Source: Burkholderiales bacterium
GTDB lineage: Bacteria > Pseudomonadota > Gammaproteobacteria > Burkholderiales > Burkholderiaceae_C
Direction of reading: 5' to 3'
DNA length: 64,000 nucleotides
Assembly: GCA_030604135.1 (NCBI GenBank)
Contig: JAUVWL010000013.1
Location: 43,150 to 107,149 of the forward strand
The notes beneath the pieces were generated by a model. The model saw only the letters and a program-made list of their open reading frames with translations, was not told where the DNA came from and searched no databases. Position numbers and translations under genes: made by a program. Shown here in pieces: positions 55,335 through 63,840 of this stretch. Numbering within the stretch: the stretch's first letter is position 1; each line of letters begins with the position of its first letter.

Positions 55335-56555
55335 ATGCAACTGATCGATTCCATTCTGACGCAGGCTGCGTCCATTGCCGCTGTTCGCCGTGACATCCAC
55401 GCCCACCCCGAACTGTGTTTCGAAGAAGTCCGAACCGCAGATCTGGTGGCGGCCAAACTGACAGAGTGGGGCATTCCCATCCACCGAGGCATGGGCACCA
55501 CCGGGGTGGTGGGCATCGTGCATGGCCGTGACGGGGGGGCCTGTGGCCGGGCCATCGGCCTGCGCGCCGACATGGACGCACTGCCGATGCAGGAGCACAA
55601 CCGCTTCGAGCACGCCAGTCGGCACGCGGGCAAGATGCACGCCTGTGGCCACGATGGCCACACCGCCATGCTGCTGGCCGCAGCCCAGCATTTCGCGCGG
55701 CACCGCGAGTTCGACGGCACGGTCTACCTGATTTTCCAGCCGGCCGAGGAAGGCGGTGGCGGCGCTCGCGAGATGATCAAGGATGGCCTGTTCGAGCGGT
55801 TCCCCATGGAGTCTGTGTTCGGCATGCACAACTGGCCAGGCATGCCGGTCGGCAGCTTTGCCGCCAGCACGGGCCCGGTCATGGCGTCGAGCAACGAGTT
55901 CCGCATCGTCATCCGGGGCAAGGGTGCGCACGCCGCCCTGCCGCACAACGGTATCGACCCTGTGCCGGTGGCCTGCCAGATGGTGCAGGCCTTCCAGACC
56001 ATCATCACGCGCAACAAGAAACCGGTCGATGCCGGTGTGATTTCGGTGACCATGATCCACACCGGCGAGGCCACCAATGTGGTGCCCGACAGCTGCGAGA
56101 TCCAGGGCACGGTGCGCACCTTCACTTACGAGGTGCTCGACCTGATCGAGCGGCGCATGCAGGAGATCGCCGAGCACACCTGTGCCGCCTTCGGTGCCGG
56201 CTGCGAGTTTGAATTCCGCCGCAATTACCCGCCCACCATCAACCACCCGGCCGAGACCGCGTTCGCGCGCGAGGTGCTGGCCGACATCGTGGGTGCCGAG
56301 CGGGTGCTCGATCAGGAGCCCACCATGGGTGCCGAAGACTTCGCCTACATGCTGCAGCACCGGCCGGGCTGCTACCTGTTCATTGCCAATGGCGACGGCG
56401 ACCACCGCGCCCTGGGACATGGCGAAGGCCCGTGCACCCTGCACAACCCCAACTACGATTTCAACGACGACCTCATTCCCCTGGGCGCCACGTTCTGGGT
56501 GCGGCTGGCCGAGCAGTGGCTGGGCCGACCCCGCACGTCCGGGGAGAGCGCATGA
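55335..56555 (+). CDS. M20 amidohydrolase (hippurate hydrolase-like)
   Basis: 406 residues. M20D motifs RRDIHAHPELCFEE, GLRADMDALPMQE, MHACGHDGHTAML, FQPAEEGGGGAREM and MGAEDFAYMLQHRPG supply the di-metal site. It cleaves amide bonds of N-acyl amino acids such as hippurate or similar. ATG 55335 is preceded by CCGGAGACC. Stop overlaps the DUF2817 gene start (ATGA), so they are translationally coupled. Confidence 0.92.
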   Translation: MQLIDSILTQAASIAAVRRDIHAHPELCFEEVRTADLVAAKLTEWGIPIHRGMGTTGVVGIVHGRDGGACGRAIGLRADMDALPMQEHNRFEHASRHAGKMHACGHDGHTAMLLAAAQHFARHREFDGTVYLIFQPAEEGGGGAREMIKDGLFERFPMESVFGMHNWPGMPVGSFAASTGPVMASSNEFRIVIRGKGAHAALPHNGIDPVPVACQMVQAFQTIITRNKKPVDAGVISVTMIHTGEATNVVPDSCEIQGTVRTFTYEVLDLIERRMQEIAEHTCAAFGAGCEFEFRRNYPPTINHPAETAFAREVLADIVGAERVLDQEPTMGAEDFAYMLQHRPGCYLFIANGDGDHRALGHGEGPCTLHNPNYDFNDDLIPLGATFWVRLAEQWLGRPRTSGESA

Positions 56556-57673
56556 TCCCCATCGGTGAGGCGTTTTCTCCCAGTTATGCCCGTGCCCGGG
56601 TGGGTTTCCTGGAGGCCGCTGCTGCCGGCGGGCTGGCCATTCGCAGCCACAACCACCCGCTCAAGGGACTGGAGGGTGAGACTTTGGCCATGGACGTGGC
56701 GCTCGATGGCCCGCCCGATGCCGACCACCTGCTCATCGTCAGCAGCGCCTGCCATGGGGTCGAGGGTTTCTGTGGTTCTGGGGTGCAGGTGCATGCGCTG
56801 CACGACCAGGACTGGCGGGCCCACGCCCGTGAGGCGGGCGTGGCGGTTCTCTACATCCACGCACTCAATCCCCACGGGTTTTCCTACCGTCGCCGGGTGA
56901 CCCATGAGAACGTGGACCTGAACCGGAATTTCCCCGATTTTTCAGCGCCCCTGCCAGAGAACCCGGCGTATGCCGAGCTGCACGAACTGCTGCTGCCGGC
57001 TTGCTGGCCGCCCGGCCCCGACAACCAGGCCGCCATCGAGGCCTACGTGGCTCGGCACGGTCTGCTCCGGTATCAGGCGGCCGTTTCCCAAGGGCAGTAC
57101 CGGTTTCCGGACGGCCTGTTTTTTGGTGGGCAGACGCCGACCTGGAGCCATGTGACCCTTCGGCAGGTGTTGCGCCAGTATGGAGCCCGAGCCCGCCGAA
57201 TGGCCTGGATCGACCTGCACACCGGCCTGGGGCCCAGCGGGGTGGGAGAACGCATCTACGCCGGTCGAAACGACGCGCAGGCCATCGAACGGGCCCAGGC
57301 CTGGTGGGGAGGCGGCGGCAATACCACGGTCACCTCGGTCTACGACGGCAGCTCAAGTTCGGCCGAACTGACCGGTCTGATGTGGTGCTCCGTGTACCAG
57401 GAGTGTCCGCAGGCCGAGTACACCGGCATCGCGCTGGAGTACGGCACGGTGCCGATCACCGATGTGGTGCAGGCCTTGCGCGCCGACCACTGGTTGCATC
57501 TGCATCCACAACAGGCCGACAAGGCGTTGCGGGCCCAGGTGCGCCAGCAGATGATGGACGCCTTCTACACCGACACCGATGCCTGGCGAGGCCAGGTGAT
57601 CGCCCAGGCGCGGCAGGCCTTGTTCCAGGCGGTGGACGGTCTGTCGGGGCGAGCTCAGTCGGCCGTGCCGTAG
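56552..57673 (+). CDS. DUF2817 / M14-like metallopeptidase
   Basis: 373 residues. Blocks SSACHGVEGFCGS, NVDLNRNFPDFS, WIDLHTGLGPSGVGERIYAG and ALEYGTVPITDVVQALRADHWL match DUF2817, a family with carboxypeptidase-like zinc ligands (His in CHGVE, His in DLHTG, Glu in ALEYG). Coupled to the M20 gene by ATGA overlap. It probably trims peptides or amides. Its 3' end overlaps the TetR gene by 19 bp. Confidence 0.88.
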   Translation: MIPIGEAFSPSYARARVGFLEAAAAGGLAIRSHNHPLKGLEGETLAMDVALDGPPDADHLLIVSSACHGVEGFCGSGVQVHALHDQDWRAHAREAGVAVLYIHALNPHGFSYRRRVTHENVDLNRNFPDFSAPLPENPAYAELHELLLPACWPPGPDNQAAIEAYVARHGLLRYQAAVSQGQYRFPDGLFFGGQTPTWSHVTLRQVLRQYGARARRMAWIDLHTGLGPSGVGERIYAGRNDAQAIERAQAWWGGGGNTTVTSVYDGSSSSAELTGLMWCSVYQECPQAEYTGIALEYGTVPITDVVQALRADHWLHLHPQQADKALRAQVRQQMMDAFYTDTDAWRGQVIAQARQALFQAVDGLSGRAQSAVP

Positions 57674-58314
57674 GCGCCCGAGAGTTGCAGCAGGTGCTGC
57701 CTCTGGCCGGGCTCAAGATACGGCGCCAGCAGGTTCAGCACATGCCTTGCACCGCGCAGCAAGGCCTTCTGGGCGTGGTCGGGCTCCAGTGCGTTGCGGG
57801 GATCACGCACGTACTCGAAGCTCAGCCAGTAGGTGAAGACCACCACCATGCAATTGGCAGTGGGTTCGACCTCGCGGGTGTCGATGTCGACCGCACCGCC
57901 GCGGCTCATGCCGGCCAGCAGGAATCGGACCGCGCGCACCTTGCGCGTCAGCAGCTCCTGGAAGCGCTTTTCCAGCAACCGGTTCTTGGACAGCAGGTCA
58001 TTGAGGTCGCGGTACAGGAAACGGTAGGACCAGGTCGTCTCGAACAGCGAGTGGAAAAAGAACCAGGCGTCCTCCACGTTGCGCACACCGTCGGCGGCGA
58101 CCAGGAGCTGGTCAAGTTCGCGCTCGAAACGTTCGAACAGGGCGTTGATCAGCTCGTCCTTGGCCGGGTAGTGGTAGTACAGGTTGCCCGGGCTGATGCC
58201 CAGCTCGGCCGAGATCAGGGTGGTCGAGACGTTCGGTTCCCCAAAGCGGTTGAACAGCTCCAGCGTGGTTTCCAGAATGCGCTCGGCGGTGCGCCGGGGT
58301 GCTTTGCGGGCCAT
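57655..58314 (-). CDS. TetR-family transcriptional regulator
   Basis: 219 residues. HTH LELFNRFGEPNVSTTLISAELGISPGNLYYHYPAKDELI (two blocks) is the conserved TetR DNA-binding region. The ligand domain contains VRNVEDAWFFFHSLFETTWSY, typical of a TetR_C group common beside PHA/fatty acid genes. Overlaps the convergent DUF2817 gene and is followed by patatin on the same strand. Its 22-bp gap to patatin contains a GAGAGG-type fragment of the MITE-like element. Confidence 0.88.
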   Translation of the reverse strand: MARKAPRRTAERILETTLELFNRFGEPNVSTTLISAELGISPGNLYYHYPAKDELINALFERFERELDQLLVAADGVRNVEDAWFFFHSLFETTWSYRFLYRDLNDLLSKNRLLEKRFQELLTRKVRAVRFLLAGMSRGGAVDIDTREVEPTANCMVVVFTYWLSFEYVRDPRNALEPDHAQKALLRGARHVLNLLAPYLEPGQRQHLLQLSGAYGTAD

Positions 58315-58335
58315 GGCCGATGTCCTCTCAGCCTC

Positions 58336-59568
58336 TCAGGCCATTCCCTGATGGGCCGCACGCTCTCGCAGGCGCTGTTCCAGCGTGTCCAGCGTCGCGT
58401 GCAGGCGCCGCACCGGGTCGGCCACCGGCTGATCCGGTCCGTGCAGCAGGCGACGGTCCGGATCGGCAAGCGCCGCATGGTCCAGCGCGATGCCGTGCCG
58501 CTCCAGTTTGCCTGAGATGTTGTCTGCGTTCTGGCGCAGCATCTGGCGTGTCTGCTGAAAGGCGTGTTCGGCCAAGCGGCGCCGCTGGCGGTAGCTGAAG
58601 GTGTTGGCAAAGAACATCTCGGCGTCGCGCTGGTCGGGTTCGATCAGCACGATGTCGCTGTCGGGGTAGGCGCGCTCGTAATGCTTGAGCCCAAGGGCCA
58701 GCCGCGAGTGGATCATGGACCGGAAGGTCTGGCTCATCACCGCCGGCAGACCCCCGTCGACCAGCGACGGGATACGCTGGTGCCGTGACGCCTTCGGGTC
58801 GGCGTGAAAGGGCACCAGCGGGTTCAGGCAGATCAGCAGCTTGGCACCTTCGTCCAGCGCCACCGTCGCGTGCAGCGTTTTCTTCAGGGCGCCATCGACA
58901 TAGTGCCGGCCCCCGATTTCCACCGGCGGGAACAGCCCCGGCAGGGCGGCGCTGGCCTGGATGGCGCGTGAGATGGGCACATGGTCCCAACCCGGTCGTC
59001 CGAAGGGTGTGGACTCGCCGCTGTCCAGGTCCGTGGCCACCAGGGTCAGGCGGGCCCGCAACTGGCGGAAATCGTTGCTGCGTCCCGCGTGGCTGAACAG
59101 GCGCTCGATCTGCCGGTGGATGTCTTCGTTGTCGAACACACCGGTGGGCAGCACCGCGCCCAGCTGTTCGGCCGCCTGGCTCAGTGGCCTGCCGTGCGCC
59201 AGCCAGGTCCACAGCGCCGACCCCAGCAACTGTGGCAGACGGGCCGCGCGCAAGCCCAGCTCGCGCCAGGCCGGTTTCATCAGCCAGGCCGGGTCGAAAT
59301 TCTCTTCGGTCGGCAGGTCTTCGATGAAGGCATCACAGAGCTGCCGTGGGCTCATGCCGTTGGCCAGACCGGCGGCAATGAATCCGCCCGCCGAGACACC
59401 CACGTAGTGGCCGCAGGCATTGAAGTCCAGACCGGTCAGGCTGTCGTCGAGAGCGCAGAGGGCACCGATTTCGTAGATGGCACCCAGCGGACCGCCACCC
59501 GCCAAGGCCAGAGCCACAGCCGTTCTTGGCTGGGGACGGTGGAGAGGCGCCGAGCGTTTGGAACTCAT
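58336..59568 (-). CDS. Patatin-like phospholipase
   Basis: 410 residues. Oxyanion glycine loop ALAGGGPLGAIYEIGAL, nucleophile GVSAGG (GxSxG), and catalytic Asp in YVDGALKKTL form the Ser-Asp dyad of patatins. FPPVEIGGRHY is typical of bacterial members. No signal peptide. It hydrolyses acyl esters; next to phasin it may act on granule or membrane lipids (inference). A PhaR-like palindrome ends 37 bp upstream of its start. Confidence 0.9.
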   Translation of the reverse strand: MSSKRSAPLHRPQPRTAVALALAGGGPLGAIYEIGALCALDDSLTGLDFNACGHYVGVSAGGFIAAGLANGMSPRQLCDAFIEDLPTEENFDPAWLMKPAWRELGLRAARLPQLLGSALWTWLAHGRPLSQAAEQLGAVLPTGVFDNEDIHRQIERLFSHAGRSNDFRQLRARLTLVATDLDSGESTPFGRPGWDHVPISRAIQASAALPGLFPPVEIGGRHYVDGALKKTLHATVALDEGAKLLICLNPLVPFHADPKASRHQRIPSLVDGGLPAVMSQTFRSMIHSRLALGLKHYERAYPDSDIVLIEPDQRDAEMFFANTFSYRQRRRLAEHAFQQTRQMLRQNADNISGKLERHGIALDHAALADPDRRLLHGPDQPVADPVRRLHATLDTLEQRLRERAAHQGMA

Positions 59569-59604
59569 GGTTGCTTGAGTGTAGGGCCAGACACCACGCC
59601 GCAA

Positions 59605-59619
59605 TGCTGCGTTGCAGCA
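59605..59619. promoter_or_regulatory. PhaR-like inverted repeat upstream of patatin
   Basis: TGCTGC-GTT-GCAGCA (6+3+6), a one-base variant of the site at 47460-47476 and again CTGC-N3-GCAG. It lies between the phasin terminator and the patatin start on the minus strand. Confidence 0.45.
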
Positions 59620-59636
59620 CGTCCGTCAGAGGCGCG

Positions 59637-59659
59637 AAAGGGGCGTCGCGCGCCCCTTT
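59637..59659 (-). terminator. Terminator of the phasin gene
   Basis: A perfect 9-bp stem AAAGGGGCG-TCGCG-CGCCCCTTT, 38 bp after the phasin stop on the minus strand. The run of T is short, but the stem is strong and nothing else in the gap explains it. Confidence 0.65.
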
Positions 59660-59696
59660 TGTTCAATCTGCGGCATGCCCCGCCTGGCCCGAAGCT

Positions 59697-60236
59697 TCAG
59701 GCCGCCTTCTTGCGGGCCGGGGCTTTGCGCGCAGGCGCCTTGCGCGTTGCGGCGGCCGCTTTGGCTGCGGGCCTGGCTGCCGCCTTGCGTGCCGGCTTGG
59801 CCGGGGTCACGCCTGACATTTCCTGCACCATGCGGCCCAGTTCGTCGATGCGCGCCACCAGGGCCTCGACATCGCGCGCGGCTGGCACACCCAGCTTGCC
59901 AAGGGCTTTGGCCACGCGTTCTTCAAAGATGTTCTCCAGCTTGTCCCACTGGCCCTGGGCCTTGGACGAAATGTCGGTGGCCATGTGGCTGACGCGGCTG
60001 GTGGCTTCATTGATGCGGTCTTCAGCCACGGACTGGGTCTTGCGCTGGATGGACAGACCTTCCTTGACCAGGGTCTCGAAGACCTTGCCGCCTTCTTCCT
60101 GGGCTTTGGAGAAGGCGCCCAGGCCGGCCAGCCAGATCTGCTGGGCCGAGTCGCGGATGGCACCCGACAGCGGGCTGTTGCTGCCAGCGGCTGCCTTGGT
60201 GGACTTGCTGGCGGTTTTCTGGATCTTCTTGACCAT
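59697..60236 (-). CDS. PhaF/PhaI-type phasin
   Basis: 179 residues. Phasin domain: QQIWLAGLGAFSKAQEEGGKVFETLVKEG and a coiled coil (EDRINEATSRVSHMATDIS, WDKLENIFEERVAKALGKLG). The C-terminal 40 residues are Ala/Lys/Pro/Arg repeats (AARPAAKAAAA, RKAPARKAPARKK) like the histone H1-like DNA-binding tail of PhaF. It coats PHA granules and may tie them to the nucleoid for segregation. RBS CAAGGAG. Confidence 0.92.
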   Translation of the reverse strand: MVKKIQKTASKSTKAAAGSNSPLSGAIRDSAQQIWLAGLGAFSKAQEEGGKVFETLVKEGLSIQRKTQSVAEDRINEATSRVSHMATDISSKAQGQWDKLENIFEERVAKALGKLGVPAARDVEALVARIDELGRMVQEMSGVTPAKPARKAAARPAAKAAAATRKAPARKAPARKKAA

Positions 60237-60449
60237 GGGGTGACTCCTTGAGCGGGGTTCAACAGGACCAGCCACAGGGCGAGGTCATTCGGTAGTTGAA
60301 CTTTAGGACGTGCCGCACCCGCTTTGTAGAGAGCGTCGACTAAAGATCGCGGGGGGCGACCTCTTGCCGGGTTTCTGCGGAATCGGTGCTGCGGCCAATT
60401 CGTGAAGAATGGCTGCTTCCACATCACCCACACACAGAGGAGTTGACCC

Positions 60450-62447
60450 ATGCACTATTTCGTCACCGGCGCCACCGGGTTCATCGGCAAGCGCCTTGTC
60501 AAAAAGCTGCTGGAGAGAAAGGGTGCCGTGGTGCATTTCCTGATCCGCCGCGAAAGCGAAGGCAAGGTCGCCGGCCTGCGGGAGTACTGGGGCCTCAAGG
60601 GCAGCGCCGGTGCTGCACGTGCGGTGCCGGTGTTCGGTGACCTGACCGAGAAAAGGCTGGGTGTGTCGGCCGATGCCACCAAAGCCCTCAAGGGCCAGGT
60701 GGACCATTTCTACCACCTGGCGGCGGTCTACGACCTGGACGCCGATGCCGACAGCCAGATCGCGGTGAACATCGACGGCACACGCAACACCGTCGAGTTC
60801 GCCAAGGCGATCGGGGCCGGGCACTTCCACCATGTGTCGTCGATCGCTGCGGCCGGTCTGTACGAGGGGGTGTTCCGCGAGGACATGTTCGACGAAGCCG
60901 AAGGGCTGGACCACCCTTACTTCAGCACCAAACACGAGAGCGAGAAGATCGTGCGCACCGAGTGCAAGCTGCCGTGGACCGTGTACCGCCCGGCCGTGGT
61001 GGTGGGCGACAGCCGAACCGGCGAGATGGACAAGATCGATGGCATCTACTACTTCTTCAAGCTGATCCAGCGCCTGCGCCAGATCCTGCCGCCCTGGATG
61101 CCCAGCGTCGGCCTGGAAGGAGGGCGCATCAACATCGTGCCGGTGGACTACGTGGTCAGCACGCTCGACTACCTCAGCCACCACCACCGGGCCAGCGGCA
61201 AGTGCTTCCATCTGGTGGACCCGGTGGGCTACCGGGTGGGTGATGTGCTGGACATCCTGAGCAAGGCGGCCCATGCGCCCAAGATGAACCTGTTTGTGAA
61301 CGCCGCGCTGCTGGGTTTCATTCCGAAAAGCGTCAAGAAGGGCCTGATGGCACTGGCGCCGGTGCGCCGGGTCTACCGCGCGGTGATGCAGGACCTGGGT
61401 CTGCCCGAGGACATGCTGACCTTCGTCAACTACCCGACCCGCTTCGATTGCCGCGAGACCGCGGCAGCGCTCAAGGGCAGCGGCATCGAGTGCCCCAACC
61501 TTCACGATTACGCCTGGCGGCTGTGGGACTACTGGGAGCGCCACCTCGACCCCGACCTGCACATCGACCGTAGCCTGCGCGGCACCGTGGCCGGCAAGGT
61601 GGTGTTGGTGACGGGGGGCAGCTCGGGCATTGGTCTGGCGGCGGCCCACAAGTTTGCCGAGGCCGGCGCCATCACCGTCATCTGCGGTCGGGACCAGGAC
61701 AAGCTGGACGAGGCCTGCGCCGAAGCCAAGGGCCGAGGCTACAGTTTTGTAGCCTATCCGGCCGACCTGGCGGACATGGCCGACTGCGACCGTTTCGTGC
61801 AGCAGCTCATTGCCGACCATGGTGGTGTGGATTTCCTGATCAACAACGCCGGACGTTCGATCCGGCGGGCGATCGAGGGCAGCTACGACCGCTTCCACGA
61901 CTTCGAGCGCACCATGCAGCTGAACTACTTCGGCTGCCTGCGCGTGACCATGGGTCTGCTGCCGGGCATGGTGGCGAAACGCAAAGGGCATGTGGTCAAC
62001 ATCAGCTCCATCGGCGTGCTGACCAACGCGCCGCGTTTCTCGGCCTACGTGGCCAGCAAGGCGGCACTCGATGCCTGGACGCGCTGCGCGTCCAGCGAGT
62101 TTGCCGACCAGGGTATTTCCTTCACCACCATCAACATGCCGTTGGTGCGCACGCCCATGATCGCACCGACGCAGATCTACAAGAACGTGCCGACACTCTC
62201 TCCCGAAGAAGCGGCCGACATGATCGCGCAGGCCTGTATCTTCAAACCGGTGCGCATCGCCACCCGCCTGGGCGTGACCGGGCAGGTCCTGCACGCCTTT
62301 GTGCCGAGGGTGGCCCAGATCGTGATGAACACCAGCTTCCGCATGTTCCCCGATTCGGCGGCGGCCAAAGGAGAGAAGGGGGCGAAGCCGCAGTTGTCGC
62401 CGGAGGCGATTGCGATGCAGCAGATGATGCGGGGGATTCACTTCTGA
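60450..62447 (+). CDS. Alcohol-forming fatty acyl-CoA reductase (Marinobacter FACoAR type, two SDR domains)
   Basis: 665 residues; the Marinobacter enzyme Maqu_2220 has 661 and shares long blocks I recognise. Domain 1 (extended SDR): YFVTGATGFIGKRLV, GDLTEKRLGV, HHVSSIAAAGLYEGVFREDMF, GEMDKIDGIYYFFKLIQ, GRINIVPVDYVV and LHDYAWRLWDYWERHLDPDL. Domain 2 (classical SDR) has VVLVTGGSSGIGLAAA, LINNAGRSIRRAI, FERTMQLNYFGCLR and SAYVASKAALDAW. It reduces fatty acyl-CoA through aldehyde to alcohol with NADPH, supplying the alcohol for wax esters. RBS GAGGAG. Confidence 0.9.
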   Translation: MHYFVTGATGFIGKRLVKKLLERKGAVVHFLIRRESEGKVAGLREYWGLKGSAGAARAVPVFGDLTEKRLGVSADATKALKGQVDHFYHLAAVYDLDADADSQIAVNIDGTRNTVEFAKAIGAGHFHHVSSIAAAGLYEGVFREDMFDEAEGLDHPYFSTKHESEKIVRTECKLPWTVYRPAVVVGDSRTGEMDKIDGIYYFFKLIQRLRQILPPWMPSVGLEGGRINIVPVDYVVSTLDYLSHHHRASGKCFHLVDPVGYRVGDVLDILSKAAHAPKMNLFVNAALLGFIPKSVKKGLMALAPVRRVYRAVMQDLGLPEDMLTFVNYPTRFDCRETAAALKGSGIECPNLHDYAWRLWDYWERHLDPDLHIDRSLRGTVAGKVVLVTGGSSGIGLAAAHKFAEAGAITVICGRDQDKLDEACAEAKGRGYSFVAYPADLADMADCDRFVQQLIADHGGVDFLINNAGRSIRRAIEGSYDRFHDFERTMQLNYFGCLRVTMGLLPGMVAKRKGHVVNISSIGVLTNAPRFSAYVASKAALDAWTRCASSEFADQGISFTTINMPLVRTPMIAPTQIYKNVPTLSPEEAADMIAQACIFKPVRIATRLGVTGQVLHAFVPRVAQIVMNTSFRMFPDSAAAKGEKGAKPQLSPEAIAMQQMMRGIHF

Positions 62448-62926
62448 TTCTTCTGTGGTGGAGGGGTTGGCCGGGTCTCGGCCCGGCGGCCGCCCTGCTT
62501 TCTTTTGCTTCGCCAAAAGAAAGTAGGCAAAGAAAAGGCGAGCCGGATGCGCTGTCCCTTCGCTGCGCTACGGGCACACTGCGTTGCTCGGCCTGGGCGG
62601 GGTGGCGCGCAAACTCGCCTTCGGCTCAGACAAGCGCGCCCCCTGATCCGCCCAGTCCTGTGCTACTCGCCAGCGCATACGGCGGTTGGACCTCGGCACT
62701 CCACAGTCTGACCACCAGCGAGGTCCCTTTGCCGTCAAGGCCGGGCAGCGCAAGGAACCGCGCAGCGGCCCGGGCTTCGGCTCGCCTTTCTTTTGGGTAC
62801 TTTTCTTTGGCGAAGCAAAGAAAAGTGCCTCGCCCGCCGGGGCGAGAACCGGCCAACGTACCCCACCCCAAAGCCGAAGCCTAAAATCCCAACAACTCCT
62901 CGCTGACCTTCAAAACAAGCGCCGCC
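62448..62926. repeat. Long inverted-repeat element between FAR and argB
   Basis: 479 bp without genes. A 24-bp arm (62466-62489) and its near-complement (62834-62857) bound a unit whose next-inner arms are the GCTTCGCCAAAAGAAAG-type block (62497-62544) and its inverted partner (62780-62827). These TTTCTTTTGCTTCGCC-like blocks are repeated in many Comamonadaceae genomes. The middle shows no supported gene. The remaining 69 bp before argB hold its leader and no obvious promoter. Confidence 0.75.
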
Positions 62927-63838
62927 ATGACCAGCCCCAACCACACCCCCGTCGACCTGTCCCACGTCCAGCCGAAAGAAAAGGCCGAGATCCTGGCCCA
63001 GGCGCTGCCGTACATCCGCAAGTACCACGGCAAGACCATGGTCATCAAGTACGGTGGCAACGCCATGACCGACCCGACGCTGCAACAGGCCTTTGCGGAA
63101 GATGTGGTGTTGCTCAAGCTGGTGGGCATCAACCCGGTGGTGGTGCACGGCGGTGGCCCCCAGATCGAGACCCTGCTGCAGCGGCTGGGCAAGAAGGGCC
63201 AGTTCATCCAGGGCATGCGTGTGACCGATGCCGAGACCATGGAGGTGGTCGAGTGGGTGCTGGCCGGCGAGGTGCAGCAGGACATCGTGGGAATGATCAA
63301 CGCCGCCGGTGGCAAGGCCGTGGGCCTGACCGGACGCGACGGCGCCATGATCCGTGCGCGCAAGCTGCGCCTGGCCGACCAGCAGAACCCCGAGCAGGAG
63401 CACGATGTCGGCCAGGTCGGTGACATTGTCAGTATCGACCCCAGCGCGGTCAAGGCGCTGCAGGACGACCAGTTCATTCCGGTCGTCAGCCCCATCGGTT
63501 TCGGTGAACAGAACGAGAGCTACAACATCAACGCCGACGTGGTGGCGGCCAAGCTGGCCACCGTGCTGCAGGCCGAAAAGCTGCTCATGCTCACCAACAT
63601 TCGTGGCGTGCTCGACAAGGAGGGGCAGCTCATGACCGAGCTGACGCCAAGGCGCATCGACGAGCTGTGCGAGGACGGCACCATCAGCGGCGGCATGATC
63701 CCCAAGATCGCCGGTGCACTCGATGCCGCCAAGAGTGGCGTCAATGCGGTGCACATCCTCGATGGTCGGGTACCCCACGCTTTGCTGCTCGAAGTGCTGG
63801 GTGACCAGCCGTTTGGCACCATGATCAAAAGTCACTGA
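62927..63838 (+). CDS. argB: Acetylglutamate kinase
   Basis: 303 residues. Amino acid kinase fold with [73 protein letters not shown] and [21 protein letters not shown]. It catalyses ATP-dependent phosphorylation of N-acetylglutamate in arginine synthesis. ATG 62927 gives the usual N-terminus YIRKYHGK after 30 residues. Confidence 0.98.
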   Translation: MTSPNHTPVDLSHVQPKEKAEILAQALPYIRKYHGKTMVIKYGGNAMTDPTLQQAFAEDVVLLKLVGINPVVVHGGGPQIETLLQRLGKKGQFIQGMRVTDAETMEVVEWVLAGEVQQDIVGMINAAGGKAVGLTGRDGAMIRARKLRLADQQNPEQEHDVGQVGDIVSIDPSAVKALQDDQFIPVVSPIGFGEQNESYNINADVVAAKLATVLQAEKLLMLTNIRGVLDKEGQLMTELTPRRIDELCEDGTISGGMIPKIAGALDAAKSGVNAVHILDGRVPHALLLEVLGDQPFGTMIKSH

Positions 63839-63840
63839 TG

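Noticed and set aside
60303..62516. 737-codon open frame opposite the fatty acyl-CoA reductase
   Set aside because: Antisense shadow; the plus-strand product matches a known enzyme end to end.
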